Below are positions 44,807-54,949 of a stretch of DNA of 58,026 nucleotides, piece by piece (the stretch's first letter is position 1; each line of letters starts with the position of its first letter). The DNA comes from Candidatus Carbonibacillus altaicus. Lineage in GTDB: Bacteria > Bacillota > Bacilli > Thermicanales > DSM-22653. Position numbers and translations under genes: made by a program. The stretch covers positions 1 through 58,026 of the forward strand of contig PEBX01000009.1 of assembly GCA_003050645.1 (NCBI GenBank), given 5' to 3'. The notes under the pieces were generated by a model that was given only the letters and a program-made list of their open reading frames with translations, was not told the origin of the DNA and ran no database searches.

Positions 44807-47674
44807 TTGAGTAACAAACACTCTTTTCGTTTTGTGCATGTGCTTTTTTTGTCTTATGCGCTCATCTTTCTTTTTTCACCTTGGAATCGGGGGCTCTTTT
44901 TCTTTGAAGATATGATCGTCTATGATGTGCTTTTATTATCCTGGTCGGTCGTATCGTTTGTGTATGTCGTCTATGAGGTTATCAGTGCCGGGACGGAAGA
45001 GAGGATACGCACTGACGTACAAAGTAAAAAGAAAAAAAAGAAGCGACCAAGTGGAGAAGTGGGAGCGTCTGCCGCTCATGGAGTGTCCGGCCATTATGCT
45101 CGTCAAGAACGTTGGACGCTTCTTGCCCACAGATTCGGTTTGATCGGTAGTTTTTCGAACATGATGATGACATGGGGACTCCTACTTTTAAGTATCTGGT
45201 ATGTCATACGTGCACCGTTTGGTGTTCAAGCTTCAAACGCCTGGGATCAGGCTTACAGGATTGCTGCGGTGGTTCTCTCTTTTATTGTGTTGGGAGCCCT
45301 ATTTCGTACGGAACATGCACATGTGGAGGACGGGAGAGAGGATCAGGTTGAGAGAACGGGACCTAAAATCATCGGCCTTGGTGTCTTTGCTACGCTTGCC
45401 TGGACGAGCATATTTGCTCTTCTGGCTGCAGTCGGGCTTGTGGAATATCAGGATGCTGTATTAGATAATAATCGCCTTTCTTCGGTCTATCAGTACCCGA
45501 ATACATACGGGGTCATTATCGGTGCTTTACTTATACTTACGCTTTTTTATGTTACGGGCGTGGAAAGGTCGCATGGAGCAAATGATACGGCTGTGGACGA
45601 TGCAAAAAGCGGTATAAAACACAGTACAAAAGACGGTACAAAAAAAGAACGTTTTCTTTTTCCGTACGGTCGATCAGACACCCGCCTGCTGTTATTATCC
45701 GCATTTAAGTTCGTATCGGCGTGGCTCCTACCGCTTTTATGGGTGGCCTTCATTTACAGCTTTTCGCGCGGAGCCTGGGTTCTTCTTCCGGTTTTCTGGT
45801 GGCTCGGTCTTTGGGCTTTTTCCTGGCGTTATCAAATGCGGTATATCGGTCTTACGCTGGGAAGTGTACTCGTAGCGCTTCCACTTATCGTACGTTTTAA
45901 TCAGTGGATGGAAGAAAGGTCGCTCATCGGGTTAGGGTTGACGTTCGGTGCATCACTTTTTTTTGCCGTGCTGGTGATGGGGATGGACGTCTGGTTGAAC
46001 AGACGTTGGGTGAACCATCGCATAAGCCGTGCGGTATCGAAGCCTAAAGGAATGCAGGAGAGTAGACGGGAATCGGGCACAGAAGCGCTCACACCTGTTG
46101 GAGAGTCTGTGCTTTCGGAGCGAATGGCACGCATACCGGGGCTCATCTTTCGTAGTGTGATGCCTGTCCTTACCGTGCTGCTCGGTGGTGTCGGTTTTAT
46201 TGTCCTCCGCAGTGAGGCGGTTTTATCCCGATTGCCCGGTGAGGTGGCGGCGCGACTTAAAGATATCAGTTTATCGACGCAAAATACGGTAGAACGCTTT
46301 AATTTTTACAAGGATAGCCTGAAGTTGATGCGCGACCACCCGTTATTCGGTGCGGGCGGTGATGCGTGGCGCGATGTGTTTTTACACTATCAATCGTATC
46401 CGTATTTTTCGACGCAAACGCACAGTTTTATTTTCCAGCTCGCTTTAGAGACGGGGCTTTTGGGGCTTATCCTTTTTGGCCTCGCTCTCGCTATGCTCAT
46501 CATAAGGATCATCTTTGCTTTGGGTAAGCTCGATGCTTCGGGACGCTTTCACCTGCTGGCCTATACGCTGGCGATGTTTTATCTATTTGCCCATGCCCAG
46601 ATCGATTTCGACTTTTCTTATGGATTCATTCTCCTTTTATTCTGGACACTCTGGGCACTCGTCGAAGCGTATATGCCGCCTTTTAAAACGTTTAGAAAAA
46701 TGATGAGAAAAAGAGAGATGAACGAAGTGCCTGCGGAGAAGATAGTGCAGCATAACGACGCTCGCCCTCTTTTCTTACGGCGTGACCTATTAGCACGCGG
46801 TAGCGTCGCACTCCTGGCAGGGTGGATCGCACTTATCCTCGTGTTTACCGTGCGTGATGCGTATGCCTACAGTCTACCTGTAGAAGGGGTTAACCTCACG
46901 ACGTTAGAACGCAATATCCTTCAGAAAAAATCCATACGCAGTCAAGATCGCAACATGCATATGTTAGCACTTCAAGCCTATGAACAAATTTATCAACAAA
47001 CAAAAGAGGCGCGCTGGTTAGAACTTGCTAAAGAAGAAGCGCTCCATTTAGAGCGCGTCTCCCCCTTTGATCCGCGTGTATTAACATCGGTCTCTCGATT
47101 TTGGGCGACGATCGGGGATGGAGTGCGGGCGCAAGAGGTTGCCAGCGCTGCGCTAAAGACAGCTCCATGGTTTATGCCAGCTATGGATTGGAAAGCGGAG
47201 TTAACAGGAAAAGAATTATTGCAGTCTGCACAATCGGTATCGTCTTGGTCCGATCCTGCCTTCCAAAGTGAGCTCCAGAAGGCACATGAGACATTTTCGA
47301 CATTGCAGGCGCGTTTTGAAGCGCAGCGGGCGTTTTTAGATGCTGAGCCTCCGGAGAGTCAATATCCATCTTATCAATTGTCGGGTCAATTTTTGCTTTT
47401 TGAAAGCTTTACGAATGTCTTGGCGAGTCAGAGAGGTTCTGAGGCGGAGAAGCAAGCATTATCAGAGATGTCGGCGCATATTGCATCGGAAAAGAATACG
47501 GCGACACTTAAGGAGCTGTATGCGTTTATGATCAGTCTGGCGAAGCTTAATGGTTTTACGGATGAAGCTGAACGTATGCGCAGTGAATTTGAGGCGAACG
47601 TTCAAAAGGATACGCTGCAGGGCTTGGAAGATACTATTCATAACTGGCAACGATGGCTGCAGTCGAAGCCGTAA
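44807..47674 (+). CDS. O-antigen-ligase (Wzy_C) family membrane protein with C-terminal TPR-like region
   Basis: The 955-residue protein starts at TTG after AGGGG. About 12 hydrophobic helices span residues 10-690. The Wzy_C hallmark is DHPLFGAGGDAWRDVFLHYQ near 515, followed by FSTQTHSFIFQLALETGLLG with the conserved His. Residues 700-955 form a soluble, repeat-like helical region (TPR-like). Charged low-complexity insertions interrupt loops at 65-85, 250-290 and 395-420. Members ligate or polymerise lipid-linked glycans. In Gram-positives the acceptor could be a protein or cell-wall glycan; the neighbouring S-layer-type protein is one candidate. Confidence 0.8.
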   Translation: MSNKHSFRFVHVLFLSYALIFLFSPWNRGLFFFEDMIVYDVLLLSWSVVSFVYVVYEVISAGTEERIRTDVQSKKKKKKRPSGEVGASAAHGVSGHYARQERWTLLAHRFGLIGSFSNMMMTWGLLLLSIWYVIRAPFGVQASNAWDQAYRIAAVVLSFIVLGALFRTEHAHVEDGREDQVERTGPKIIGLGVFATLAWTSIFALLAAVGLVEYQDAVLDNNRLSSVYQYPNTYGVIIGALLILTLFYVTGVERSHGANDTAVDDAKSGIKHSTKDGTKKERFLFPYGRSDTRLLLLSAFKFVSAWLLPLLWVAFIYSFSRGAWVLLPVFWWLGLWAFSWRYQMRYIGLTLGSVLVALPLIVRFNQWMEERSLIGLGLTFGASLFFAVLVMGMDVWLNRRWVNHRISRAVSKPKGMQESRRESGTEALTPVGESVLSERMARIPGLIFRSVMPVLTVLLGGVGFIVLRSEAVLSRLPGEVAARLKDISLSTQNTVERFNFYKDSLKLMRDHPLFGAGGDAWRDVFLHYQSYPYFSTQTHSFIFQLALETGLLGLILFGLALAMLIIRIIFALGKLDASGRFHLLAYTLAMFYLFAHAQIDFDFSYGFILLLFWTLWALVEAYMPPFKTFRKMMRKREMNEVPAEKIVQHNDARPLFLRRDLLARGSVALLAGWIALILVFTVRDAYAYSLPVEGVNLTTLERNILQKKSIRSQDRNMHMLALQAYEQIYQQTKEARWLELAKEEALHLERVSPFDPRVLTSVSRFWATIGDGVRAQEVASAALKTAPWFMPAMDWKAELTGKELLQSAQSVSSWSDPAFQSELQKAHETFSTLQARFEAQRAFLDAEPPESQYPSYQLSGQFLLFESFTNVLASQRGSEAEKQALSEMSAHIASEKNTATLKELYAFMISLAKLNGFTDEAERMRSEFEANVQKDTLQGLEDTIHNWQRWLQSKP

Positions 47675-47739
47675 AAGTAAGCGAGGTTATAGACTGTAAA
47701 ACATGCACTAAACCTATTTTTTCTAGAGTTTATGACGAT

Positions 47740-47766
47740 ACGTCTCGTACAGAGACGTTTTTTTTT
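47740..47766 (+). terminator. Terminator of the polysaccharide operon
   Basis: ACGTCTC and GAGACGT form a 7-bp stem with a 5-base loop followed by nine T residues, 66 bases after the O-antigen-ligase-like gene. Confidence 0.9.
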
Positions 47767-47851
47767 GTTGATAGATCTTATTGATTTATTTCGTCGAGAC
47801 ATTGACGTAGAGAAATGTATAAGTCATATGATATCGGATGTTCATCGATCA

Positions 47852-47925
47852 TTTACAATTTCTTTACAGAAAGCGGGCATTTTTAACAAAATCTTAATAT
47901 CGTTTTAATATTCTACTGATATCAT
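47852..47925 (+). promoter_or_regulatory. Promoter with five PhoP-box-like hexamers
   Basis: TTTACA (47852), TTTACA (47863), TTAACA (47883), TTAATA (47894) and TTAATA (47905) are spaced 11, 20, 11 and 11 bases start to start. Hexamers of the TT(A/T/C)ACA type with 5-base gaps are the known PhoP-binding pattern in Bacillus. An extended -10 (TGATATCAT, -10 hexamer at 47920-47925) follows ten bases after the last hexamer, as in PhoP-activated promoters that lack a good -35. It drives the SLH protein and nucleotidase genes, whose function fits phosphate starvation. Confidence 0.65.
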
Positions 47926-47963
47926 AAAAATGATACATCATGTGAAGAAAAGGAGGTTTGGAT

Positions 47964-49655
47964 TTGTGTAAGCAGAATACACCTTGTCAAAAAAGTTTCA
48001 TTTTTATTCTTGTTTTGCTGCTGACTGTGATATTTTTCATGCCTTTTGCTGAAAGCAGTGCTGCTGATCAGGTGCCCGTCACACTTTCTCCCTTACAAGA
48101 GCAGTATCAACCGGGAGACATCGTTGATATTGCTGGGACAAGTTCATTCCAAACAGTGATGCTCAAAATCATTGGACCGGGTTCAAACAATATTTTTTAT
48201 TTGGACGTGTTAAAAGTAGATGCAAATCACATGTTCAATACACGCATACGTCTCCCAGATGATATCGTGCTGGGCTCGTACACGGTCGTTGTGGGCGTGA
48301 GTCAAAACGTTGCAACAGCCACATTTACAGTGACAAAGAAAGAAAACGCGTCTCCATCTCCAAAACCCGCACCATCACCAGAACCCACACCATCGCCAAA
48401 ACCGACACCAACGCCAGAACCAACTCCAACGGAGCCTCAGGAGCCCTCACCTACACCACAAAAACCGCCAACACCTGCTCCAGGAGAGAAAACCGTTACA
48501 CTTAATGATGGACAAGCTACCATCAAAACCAATGCTGATCAATCGCGCGACATCTCGATTGAAATAAATGCGAACAATATTCAGCAAGCATTGAGCCAGG
48601 GTGCTCAAACCATTACGCTGGATATTAAAACGATTGAGTTAAAAGAAAACGATCGCGTGATCATAACTATCCCTGCATCGATCGCCAATGAACTCATGAC
48701 TAAAAAAACAGCTGTGAACGTGAATTTGCCAGCGTTAACGATCGGCATTCCGGGTGAAGCGCTCAGTGCTTTTATCGATGCCCAGGGAACGTTATCGTTA
48801 CGGCTGAGTGTAGAGCAGTTTGGTAGGGACGGTTCCGTTCAAATTGCCATGGTAAAAGCGATTCATGCGTTAACACCGGTCTATACCATACACGGAGATA
48901 AGCTGCTTCCTAAGCCGGTGACACTTTCATTTGATGTACCGGAATCTGCTTTAGATCTGAGAAAAGCCCTGATATACCACAAAGAAACAGCTTCGAGCAT
49001 GTGGCAGGCTCTCCCCCATCAAACACATGATGGACGGACATACAGCGGCACGTCCAGTACTTTCGGTTCCTACGCTGTTCTCATCGTTCAAAAGACATTT
49101 GCCGATATTCAAAACCACTGGGGCAAGGACGTGATCGAAGTACTGGCGAGCCGTGGTATCGTATCAGGTGTCGATGCTAATTATTTTCAACCGGAGAGAC
49201 ATGTGACCCGCGCTGAGTTTGCAGCGCTCATGTTAAAAGCCCTACAGCTTGACCAGGAAACGTATCCGATGCCTTTTCAAGACGTATCACCAACGGCCTG
49301 GTATAACAAGGTTGTCGGAACGGCGTATCATTATGGACTGATGAAAGGCGACGGAACCAAATTTCGTCCCAACGATCCGATCACGCGTGAAGAAATGGCC
49401 GTCGTCATCGTCAATGCTACCCGTGCGGTCGATACAAAACGATTGGGCCTCAAGCTAAACCCTGCTCCTTCTGCCGTAAAAAATCCGTCATTTGCGGATA
49501 GCGCACAGATCAGTTCATGGGCGAAAGAAGCTGTCGCACAGGCGCAGGCCGAAGGATGGATCAGTGGTATGGGTGACAATCTGTTTGCGCCGAAGAAAAA
49601 CACCAAACGTGCAGAAGCAGCCGCCGTATTATTTAAGCTTGTCGTTGGTCAGTGA
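47964..49655 (+). CDS. Secreted SLH-domain surface protein
   Basis: A TTG at 47964 lies seven bases after AGGAGG; a TTG at 47958 is too close. The 563-residue protein has a signal peptide (about 1-35), a small beta domain (35-125) and a Pro/Ser/Thr linker of repeated SPEP/TPEP units (130-172). A larger beta-rich region (175-375) and three C-terminal SLH modules (about 379-430, 440-490, 505-560) follow, for example FADIQNHWGKDVIEVLASRG. SLH modules bind pyruvylated secondary wall polymer. A structural or anchoring role at the cell surface is likely. The 92-base gap to the nucleotidase gene has no terminator, so both are probably one transcript. Confidence 0.9.
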   Translation: MCKQNTPCQKSFIFILVLLLTVIFFMPFAESSAADQVPVTLSPLQEQYQPGDIVDIAGTSSFQTVMLKIIGPGSNNIFYLDVLKVDANHMFNTRIRLPDDIVLGSYTVVVGVSQNVATATFTVTKKENASPSPKPAPSPEPTPSPKPTPTPEPTPTEPQEPSPTPQKPPTPAPGEKTVTLNDGQATIKTNADQSRDISIEINANNIQQALSQGAQTITLDIKTIELKENDRVIITIPASIANELMTKKTAVNVNLPALTIGIPGEALSAFIDAQGTLSLRLSVEQFGRDGSVQIAMVKAIHALTPVYTIHGDKLLPKPVTLSFDVPESALDLRKALIYHKETASSMWQALPHQTHDGRTYSGTSSTFGSYAVLIVQKTFADIQNHWGKDVIEVLASRGIVSGVDANYFQPERHVTRAEFAALMLKALQLDQETYPMPFQDVSPTAWYNKVVGTAYHYGLMKGDGTKFRPNDPITREEMAVVIVNATRAVDTKRLGLKLNPAPSAVKNPSFADSAQISSWAKEAVAQAQAEGWISGMGDNLFAPKKNTKRAEAAAVLFKLVVGQ

Positions 49656-49747
49656 TGCGCGTTTAATGAATGAGGTTTAATGAATGATAAAGAAGAATTG
49701 CAGTGGGAGATAGATAGTATCATCCACAATAAGGAGGAAGAGCGAAG

Positions 49748-52700
49748 ATGGAGAAACGTAGACGCTTGGATATGCGTCGCAGGACGTCTTTTCGACCCGT
49801 CGCACTGGTGATGCTCGCACTTCTTTTGCTGGCGAGCAGTGTGATGCCATCTGTTGTTCAGCCGGCGTATGCAGAGGACTCTGCCACAGATTCTGTGCAA
49901 CAGACAAATACGGGATGGCAGCTTCTTTTTAAAGAAGACTTTGAGAATGGGACAAAAGATTCGTATAACGATAGTATAAAAGGTAATGTTGTTAATCTAC
50001 ATTCTGGAAGTTGGACCCTCGATGATGCGCTGATAGGAAGTCGCGATGAAGATAAAAAGAATGGTTCAAAAGCTGTTCGCATGACCAAGAGTGGCAAGCT
50101 CACAATGAATTTTGATGTGTCTGTCACACAGTCGGTCTATGTAGAAGTGTATCATGCGCTCTACGGTTCAGATACAGGTGGAAAATGGAAGCTACAGCTT
50201 TCACGTAATCAAGGATCAACTTGGGAAGATATTACTCCCATCGGTTCAACGGACGCTACTGTTACGCCAACGGATACACTGACACCCATTGCTTTTCAGC
50301 TTGACGGCGTTAATGGGCCCGTTCGTTTTCAAATCGTCAAGACAGATGGTTCAACTGATACAAAACCTCGTATTAACATTGATGATGTGGCGGTTTATAC
50401 CAAAGAGTCCGACTCAGGCCAACCTGTCAAAGACACGAAGGCGCTGCATATCATTCACACCAATGATATCCACGGGAATATTAAAGATTTTGCCAAACTG
50501 GCAAAAGTAGTTGAAAAAACGCGTGATGCGCATGCCTTTACGCTCTTTATTGATGATGGCGATCAGTTCAGTGGCGATCCAGTTACTGATTTAGCTAAAG
50601 GTAAACCGATGGTCGAACTGTTTAACGCCATGGGTCTCGATGCCATGACGATCGGAAATCACGATTTTGACTATGGAGCACAAACGTTTCAAGAACGTCG
50701 GGTGGAATCAACGTATCCTTGGCTTGCCGCCAATGTAAGCGTCTCTGATGCTTCCAAGACACCGATTACGCAGCCGGAACCGTACGTCGTCATTCAGATC
50801 GATCAACAGGGCAACCGTACACTCTATCATCCGGGTGAGCCTTATACCCGTTCGCCGGACATTCTCACTGTGGGTCTCCTCTCCATAACACAAAATCCTC
50901 CAGCAACTGCACCGAAAAATACTCTGGGTCTAGAATTCCATGACTACGATTCGACGATTAGGCAGTATCTGGATCTAAAAGATCAGGTCGACGTCTTTAT
51001 CCTTGCTAGCCACATCGGTTATCCGGATGACCGCGTGCTGGCGGAGAAGTTTCCGGAGTTTGACCTTATCATCGGTGGGCACAGCCACACGACGCTCACC
51101 AAGCCAGTATTTGTAAACGGAGTGCCAATCGTTCAGACCGGCAGTCATATGGATAACATCGGGCACACTGTGCTTGAACTCAATAAAAACGTTGATGGTC
51201 AGTACACCGTCGTCAAAGGTCCCGATGGAACGCGCCGTGTATCGGGTGAACTTCTCTCGACGCGTACCCTGACCGAGACGGATCCAGCGATCCAGGCCAT
51301 CGTTGATCAGTACACGGATGCCGTTAAGGACCAGCTGGATGAGGTGATCGGCAAGACGAAAAATGGACTCAGTCAGTCCGGAAAAAATGCTGGGGACGTA
51401 CCGCTTGGCAATTTCTGGACAGATGCCATGCGCGCCTATGTCAAAGAAGTTGAAGAGATCGACCTTGCACCAACGGTAGCATTTATGAATGCTGGTGGCA
51501 TACGTGAAAATATTCCAGCAGGGGATATTACACGGCGCAACATTTTTGAGATTGAGCCCTTTAGTAACTTTATCTCCGTCATCGAGATGAACGGAAAAAA
51601 TTTGAAAGAAATCTTGAAATACTCCTTTACACGGGATGGTCGTAACTCTATCGATTTGCAAGTCTCCGGTATGAACTACACAATCGTGACCGACGCTACA
51701 GGTCAATTCAAAGATGTCATCGCCACGATCGATGACCAGCCTTTACAAGATGATGCTACTGTCTACGTACTGGTCCCTGACTATATTGGCTCTGGCGGAT
51801 CCGGTTACCAGTTCCCGGAACTTGGCGACACGTTGTATACAGCGGTGTGGCTCGTCCGTGATGCACTGGAGTGGTATGCCAAAAAGCTCACAGATGAAAA
51901 CGGAAGCGTTGAAGCGCAAAAAGAAGGGCGTATCGCTATACAAAAAGATGCCAGCGATATGCCAGAAGTCCCCCTTACTTCCATCGCAGATGCTCGGAAA
52001 GTACAGGCAGGAACCTATGTCCATGTTCAAGGGACAGTGACAACGCAACCGGGTGCATGGGGAGCGAAAGGATTTTATATCCAGGATCAAACGGCTGGTA
52101 TCTATGTTTATACGTCGCAAGATTACAAAGTAAAGCCCGGTGACGTGGTTGATGTGATCGGTGCAACTAAGAGCTATAATGGCGAATGGGAGATTGACAG
52201 CCCCAGTAAAGTGATAATTGTAGGACAAGGGTCACTACCTCAACCGAAAACCATTCAACCGGACGATCTTGCCAATGTGCAAGGTGAAGTTGTTCGTCTG
52301 TCCAAAGTGACCATTAATGATTTAAAAGAAGTAATGACTGGTGGTAAGTACTACGGAACGTTTGAATTCACAGCAACAACAGACGACGGCAAGTCGGTAA
52401 CCGTTCGCGTCGATAATCGAACGGGCCTTGCTTATAAAGATTTCACATTTAAAGATGGCGACGTTGTCGATGTCGTCGGGATCGCCAGCATCTATAACAC
52501 GGTGTATCAGATCAAGCCGCGTTGGGCGGAAGATATAACACTTCCTCAAGAAGACGTTCAAACGCCGGAGACTTGGTCGCTCAGAATTCTGCATACGAAC
52601 GACACACACAGTCATTTAGAAACTGCAACTCGACTCGCGACGCTCATCAAACAAGCGCGTGCAGAAGCCGAGGCCAACGGTCAGCAAGTGCTCCTTCTCG

Positions 52701-54841
52701 ATGCGGGTGACGTCTTCACTGGGACGCTTTACTTTACCAAATACGAAGGGCTTGCCGATGCTGAGTTTATGAACCTCATCGGCTACCAGGCGATGACGCT
52801 CGGGAATCACGAATTTGATAAAGGTCCGGAAGGTCTCGCCAAGTTTTTAAATGCTATTCAATTCCCCGTAGTAGCTGCCAATATTGACTTTGGCAACGAT
52901 CCTAACTTAAAAGATTATGTTTCCTCTGAGATTGTAGAAGGTCAGACGATTGTCCCAGGGCACATATACCCAGCCATCATCTTAGAAGTTGGAGGTAAGC
53001 GGGTCGGGCTGTTCGGTCTTACGACGGAAGAAACAAAGGCCATCTCCAGCCCTGGTGAGCATATCACATTTTTACCAGCCATCGACACGGCCCGGCAGAT
53101 GGTCGATGCGCTTAAAGAGAGAAACGTTGATTTCATTATCGCCCTTACGCACATCGGCTACTCCGAAGACGTAAAACTCGCAGAAACCGTGAACGGCATC
53201 GATGTGATCGTCGGTGGGCACTCGCATACGCAACTGGACACACCTAAGGTGATCTCGCACAACGATGGTTCGGAGACGCTCATCGTCCAGGCTAATGAAC
53301 ATCGAAAATATTTGGGAGAGCTCGATGTAACGCTCGGGGATAACGGTGGCATCACGTCATTTGCGGGCCAACTTCTTCCCACCTCAGCTAAAGATGACAG
53401 TGGGAAGTATATCGTTGAACCCGATCCTGATGCACAAAAATTGATCGATCAGTTTGATCAAGAATTAAAAGAGCTTATGAGTGAAGTCGTTGGTAAAACT
53501 GATGTTGACTTAAATGGTGAACGAGAATACGTACGAACACAGGAGACGAACCTCGGGAATCTTATCGCTGATGGTATGGTTGCTTTTGCTAAACAGTTCG
53601 TTCCAGAAACACAGGCCGCGATCACAAACGGTGGAGGGATTCGCGCCTCGATTCCCAAAGGTGATATCACGCTCGGCCAGGTTATGACGACGCTTCCGTT
53701 CGGTAACGTCATCGTTACACTGAAAGTGACGGGAGCCGAGCTCAAAGAAGCGCTGGAAAACGGTGTCTTAGCAGTTGAAAATAAGCACGGTCGTTTCCCG
53801 CAAGTCTCAGGCCTTCGCTTTACGTATGATTCTCGGAAACCCGCTGGCGAGCGTATCGTGGACGTTGAGATCAACACAGAAGAAGGCTACAAGCCGCTCG
53901 ATCCGGATGCGGTGTACACGATTGCGACGAATAAATTTATGGCTGACGGCGGCGACTTCTACACAATGTTTAAGAGAGCGCAAGAGAATGGACGAATGAC
54001 GAATCTTTTTTACCCAGATTATGAAGTGTTCGTCTCTTATCTCGAGGCATATGGTCCCATCAGCGAGGCCTATGCTGCGCCGGAGGGTCGTATCGTTGAT
54101 CTGGCTACACAAGACAAGCCCGAACCTACACCGCTCGCTGATTTGTTAAAAATCGGTAGTCACAAAGACTACGGCCCATACCTTGTGAATGACGCTGGCT
54201 TTAGCTTATATATTTATACGAAGGACCAACCGGGCGGAGTAAGTGTATGCACCGGGACATGCGCGGACAATTGGCCACCGCTTACAGTAACAGAAGAAGT
54301 ATACAAACTTTATGTGGAAGAAGGTATTAAAGTCGGTGAAGGCATTGAACAAGATACAGTTGGGTTTGTGAAACGTCCAGATAGTGATCTGTATCAGGTA
54401 ATGTATAATGGCTGGCCACTTTACACTTTTATAGGAGATAAAGCGCCAGGTGAGACAAATGGTCAAGGTAAAAACGATGTATGGTATTTAATACGACCGA
54501 ATGGTAGCCTTATCGTGGACACAATGTTTAATGTCGAAGGATTCGTAAAGAAAGAAAACGGCATCACCGTAACGGTTCACGTTAAGTCCAAGCTTCCATA
54601 TAGTAACCGTGCGGTCGTCGTCTTCCAGCTCGTAAAGAAGGTTGGGAGTAGCGTTGAACCGCGTTCCATTGTCGCGCTAGAAAAATCGTCATGGCATACT
54701 GAAGGCGAGACGTTCATTGCGCACTTCAACGAAGTCGGTGACGGCTATGAGGTTCGAGTCTATGTCCTCGATGGATTCAGCTCGGATCCTAACATCGTTG
54801 AAAAAGTACTGGCAGAGCCGCAAATCTATCAAGTACCATAA
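49748..54841 (+). CDS. Very large secreted protein with two 5'-nucleotidase/cyclic phosphodiesterase modules
   Basis: The 1697-residue protein has AAGGAGG ten bases upstream and a signal peptide ending near residue 42 (PAYAED). Domains in order: beta-sandwich (50-225); metallophosphatase 1 (231-490; NDIHGN, GNHDFDYG, GGHSHT) and 5'-nucleotidase C domain 1 (510-725); OB-fold domain (740-930); metallophosphatase 2 (941-1230; NDTHSH, GNHEFDKG, GGHSHTQ) and nucleotidase C domain 2 (1245-1450). Then come a Lipoprotein_15-type repeat pair (1460-1600; TCADNWPPL, GWPLYTFIGDKAPGETNGQG) and a terminal beta domain. Both metal-binding sets look complete. It should release phosphate from extracellular nucleotides. 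It resembles YhcR of Bacillus but lacks the SNase part. No SLH or sortase signal is seen. Confidence 0.9.
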   Translation: MEKRRRLDMRRRTSFRPVALVMLALLLLASSVMPSVVQPAYAEDSATDSVQQTNTGWQLLFKEDFENGTKDSYNDSIKGNVVNLHSGSWTLDDALIGSRDEDKKNGSKAVRMTKSGKLTMNFDVSVTQSVYVEVYHALYGSDTGGKWKLQLSRNQGSTWEDITPIGSTDATVTPTDTLTPIAFQLDGVNGPVRFQIVKTDGSTDTKPRINIDDVAVYTKESDSGQPVKDTKALHIIHTNDIHGNIKDFAKLAKVVEKTRDAHAFTLFIDDGDQFSGDPVTDLAKGKPMVELFNAMGLDAMTIGNHDFDYGAQTFQERRVESTYPWLAANVSVSDASKTPITQPEPYVVIQIDQQGNRTLYHPGEPYTRSPDILTVGLLSITQNPPATAPKNTLGLEFHDYDSTIRQYLDLKDQVDVFILASHIGYPDDRVLAEKFPEFDLIIGGHSHTTLTKPVFVNGVPIVQTGSHMDNIGHTVLELNKNVDGQYTVVKGPDGTRRVSGELLSTRTLTETDPAIQAIVDQYTDAVKDQLDEVIGKTKNGLSQSGKNAGDVPLGNFWTDAMRAYVKEVEEIDLAPTVAFMNAGGIRENIPAGDITRRNIFEIEPFSNFISVIEMNGKNLKEILKYSFTRDGRNSIDLQVSGMNYTIVTDATGQFKDVIATIDDQPLQDDATVYVLVPDYIGSGGSGYQFPELGDTLYTAVWLVRDALEWYAKKLTDENGSVEAQKEGRIAIQKDASDMPEVPLTSIADARKVQAGTYVHVQGTVTTQPGAWGAKGFYIQDQTAGIYVYTSQDYKVKPGDVVDVIGATKSYNGEWEIDSPSKVIIVGQGSLPQPKTIQPDDLANVQGEVVRLSKVTINDLKEVMTGGKYYGTFEFTATTDDGKSVTVRVDNRTGLAYKDFTFKDGDVVDVVGIASIYNTVYQIKPRWAEDITLPQEDVQTPETWSLRILHTNDTHSHLETATRLATLIKQARAEAEANGQQVLLLDAGDVFTGTLYFTKYEGLADAEFMNLIGYQAMTLGNHEFDKGPEGLAKFLNAIQFPVVAANIDFGNDPNLKDYVSSEIVEGQTIVPGHIYPAIILEVGGKRVGLFGLTTEETKAISSPGEHITFLPAIDTARQMVDALKERNVDFIIALTHIGYSEDVKLAETVNGIDVIVGGHSHTQLDTPKVISHNDGSETLIVQANEHRKYLGELDVTLGDNGGITSFAGQLLPTSAKDDSGKYIVEPDPDAQKLIDQFDQELKELMSEVVGKTDVDLNGEREYVRTQETNLGNLIADGMVAFAKQFVPETQAAITNGGGIRASIPKGDITLGQVMTTLPFGNVIVTLKVTGAELKEALENGVLAVENKHGRFPQVSGLRFTYDSRKPAGERIVDVEINTEEGYKPLDPDAVYTIATNKFMADGGDFYTMFKRAQENGRMTNLFYPDYEVFVSYLEAYGPISEAYAAPEGRIVDLATQDKPEPTPLADLLKIGSHKDYGPYLVNDAGFSLYIYTKDQPGGVSVCTGTCADNWPPLTVTEEVYKLYVEEGIKVGEGIEQDTVGFVKRPDSDLYQVMYNGWPLYTFIGDKAPGETNGQGKNDVWYLIRPNGSLIVDTMFNVEGFVKKENGITVTVHVKSKLPYSNRAVVVFQLVKKVGSSVEPRSIVALEKSSWHTEGETFIAHFNEVGDGYEVRVYVLDGFSSDPNIVEKVLAEPQIYQVP

Positions 54842-54913
54842 GCTGGTAGTGACAGTATAAGATGACAGTACCATAGGGATGATCATGAACCTCGTGAGCA
54901 TGCTGTACTCAAA

Positions 54914-54943
54914 GAGGCCGTTTCTGTAAAAAGAAACGGCCTC
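54914..54943 (+). terminator. Terminator-like hairpin after the nucleotidase gene
   Basis: GAGGCCGTTTCT and AGAAACGGCCTC form a perfect 12-bp stem with a 6-base loop. There is no T-run after it, but it is strong and well placed, about 70 bases past the stop codon. Confidence 0.7.
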
Positions 54944-54949
54944 ATACAT

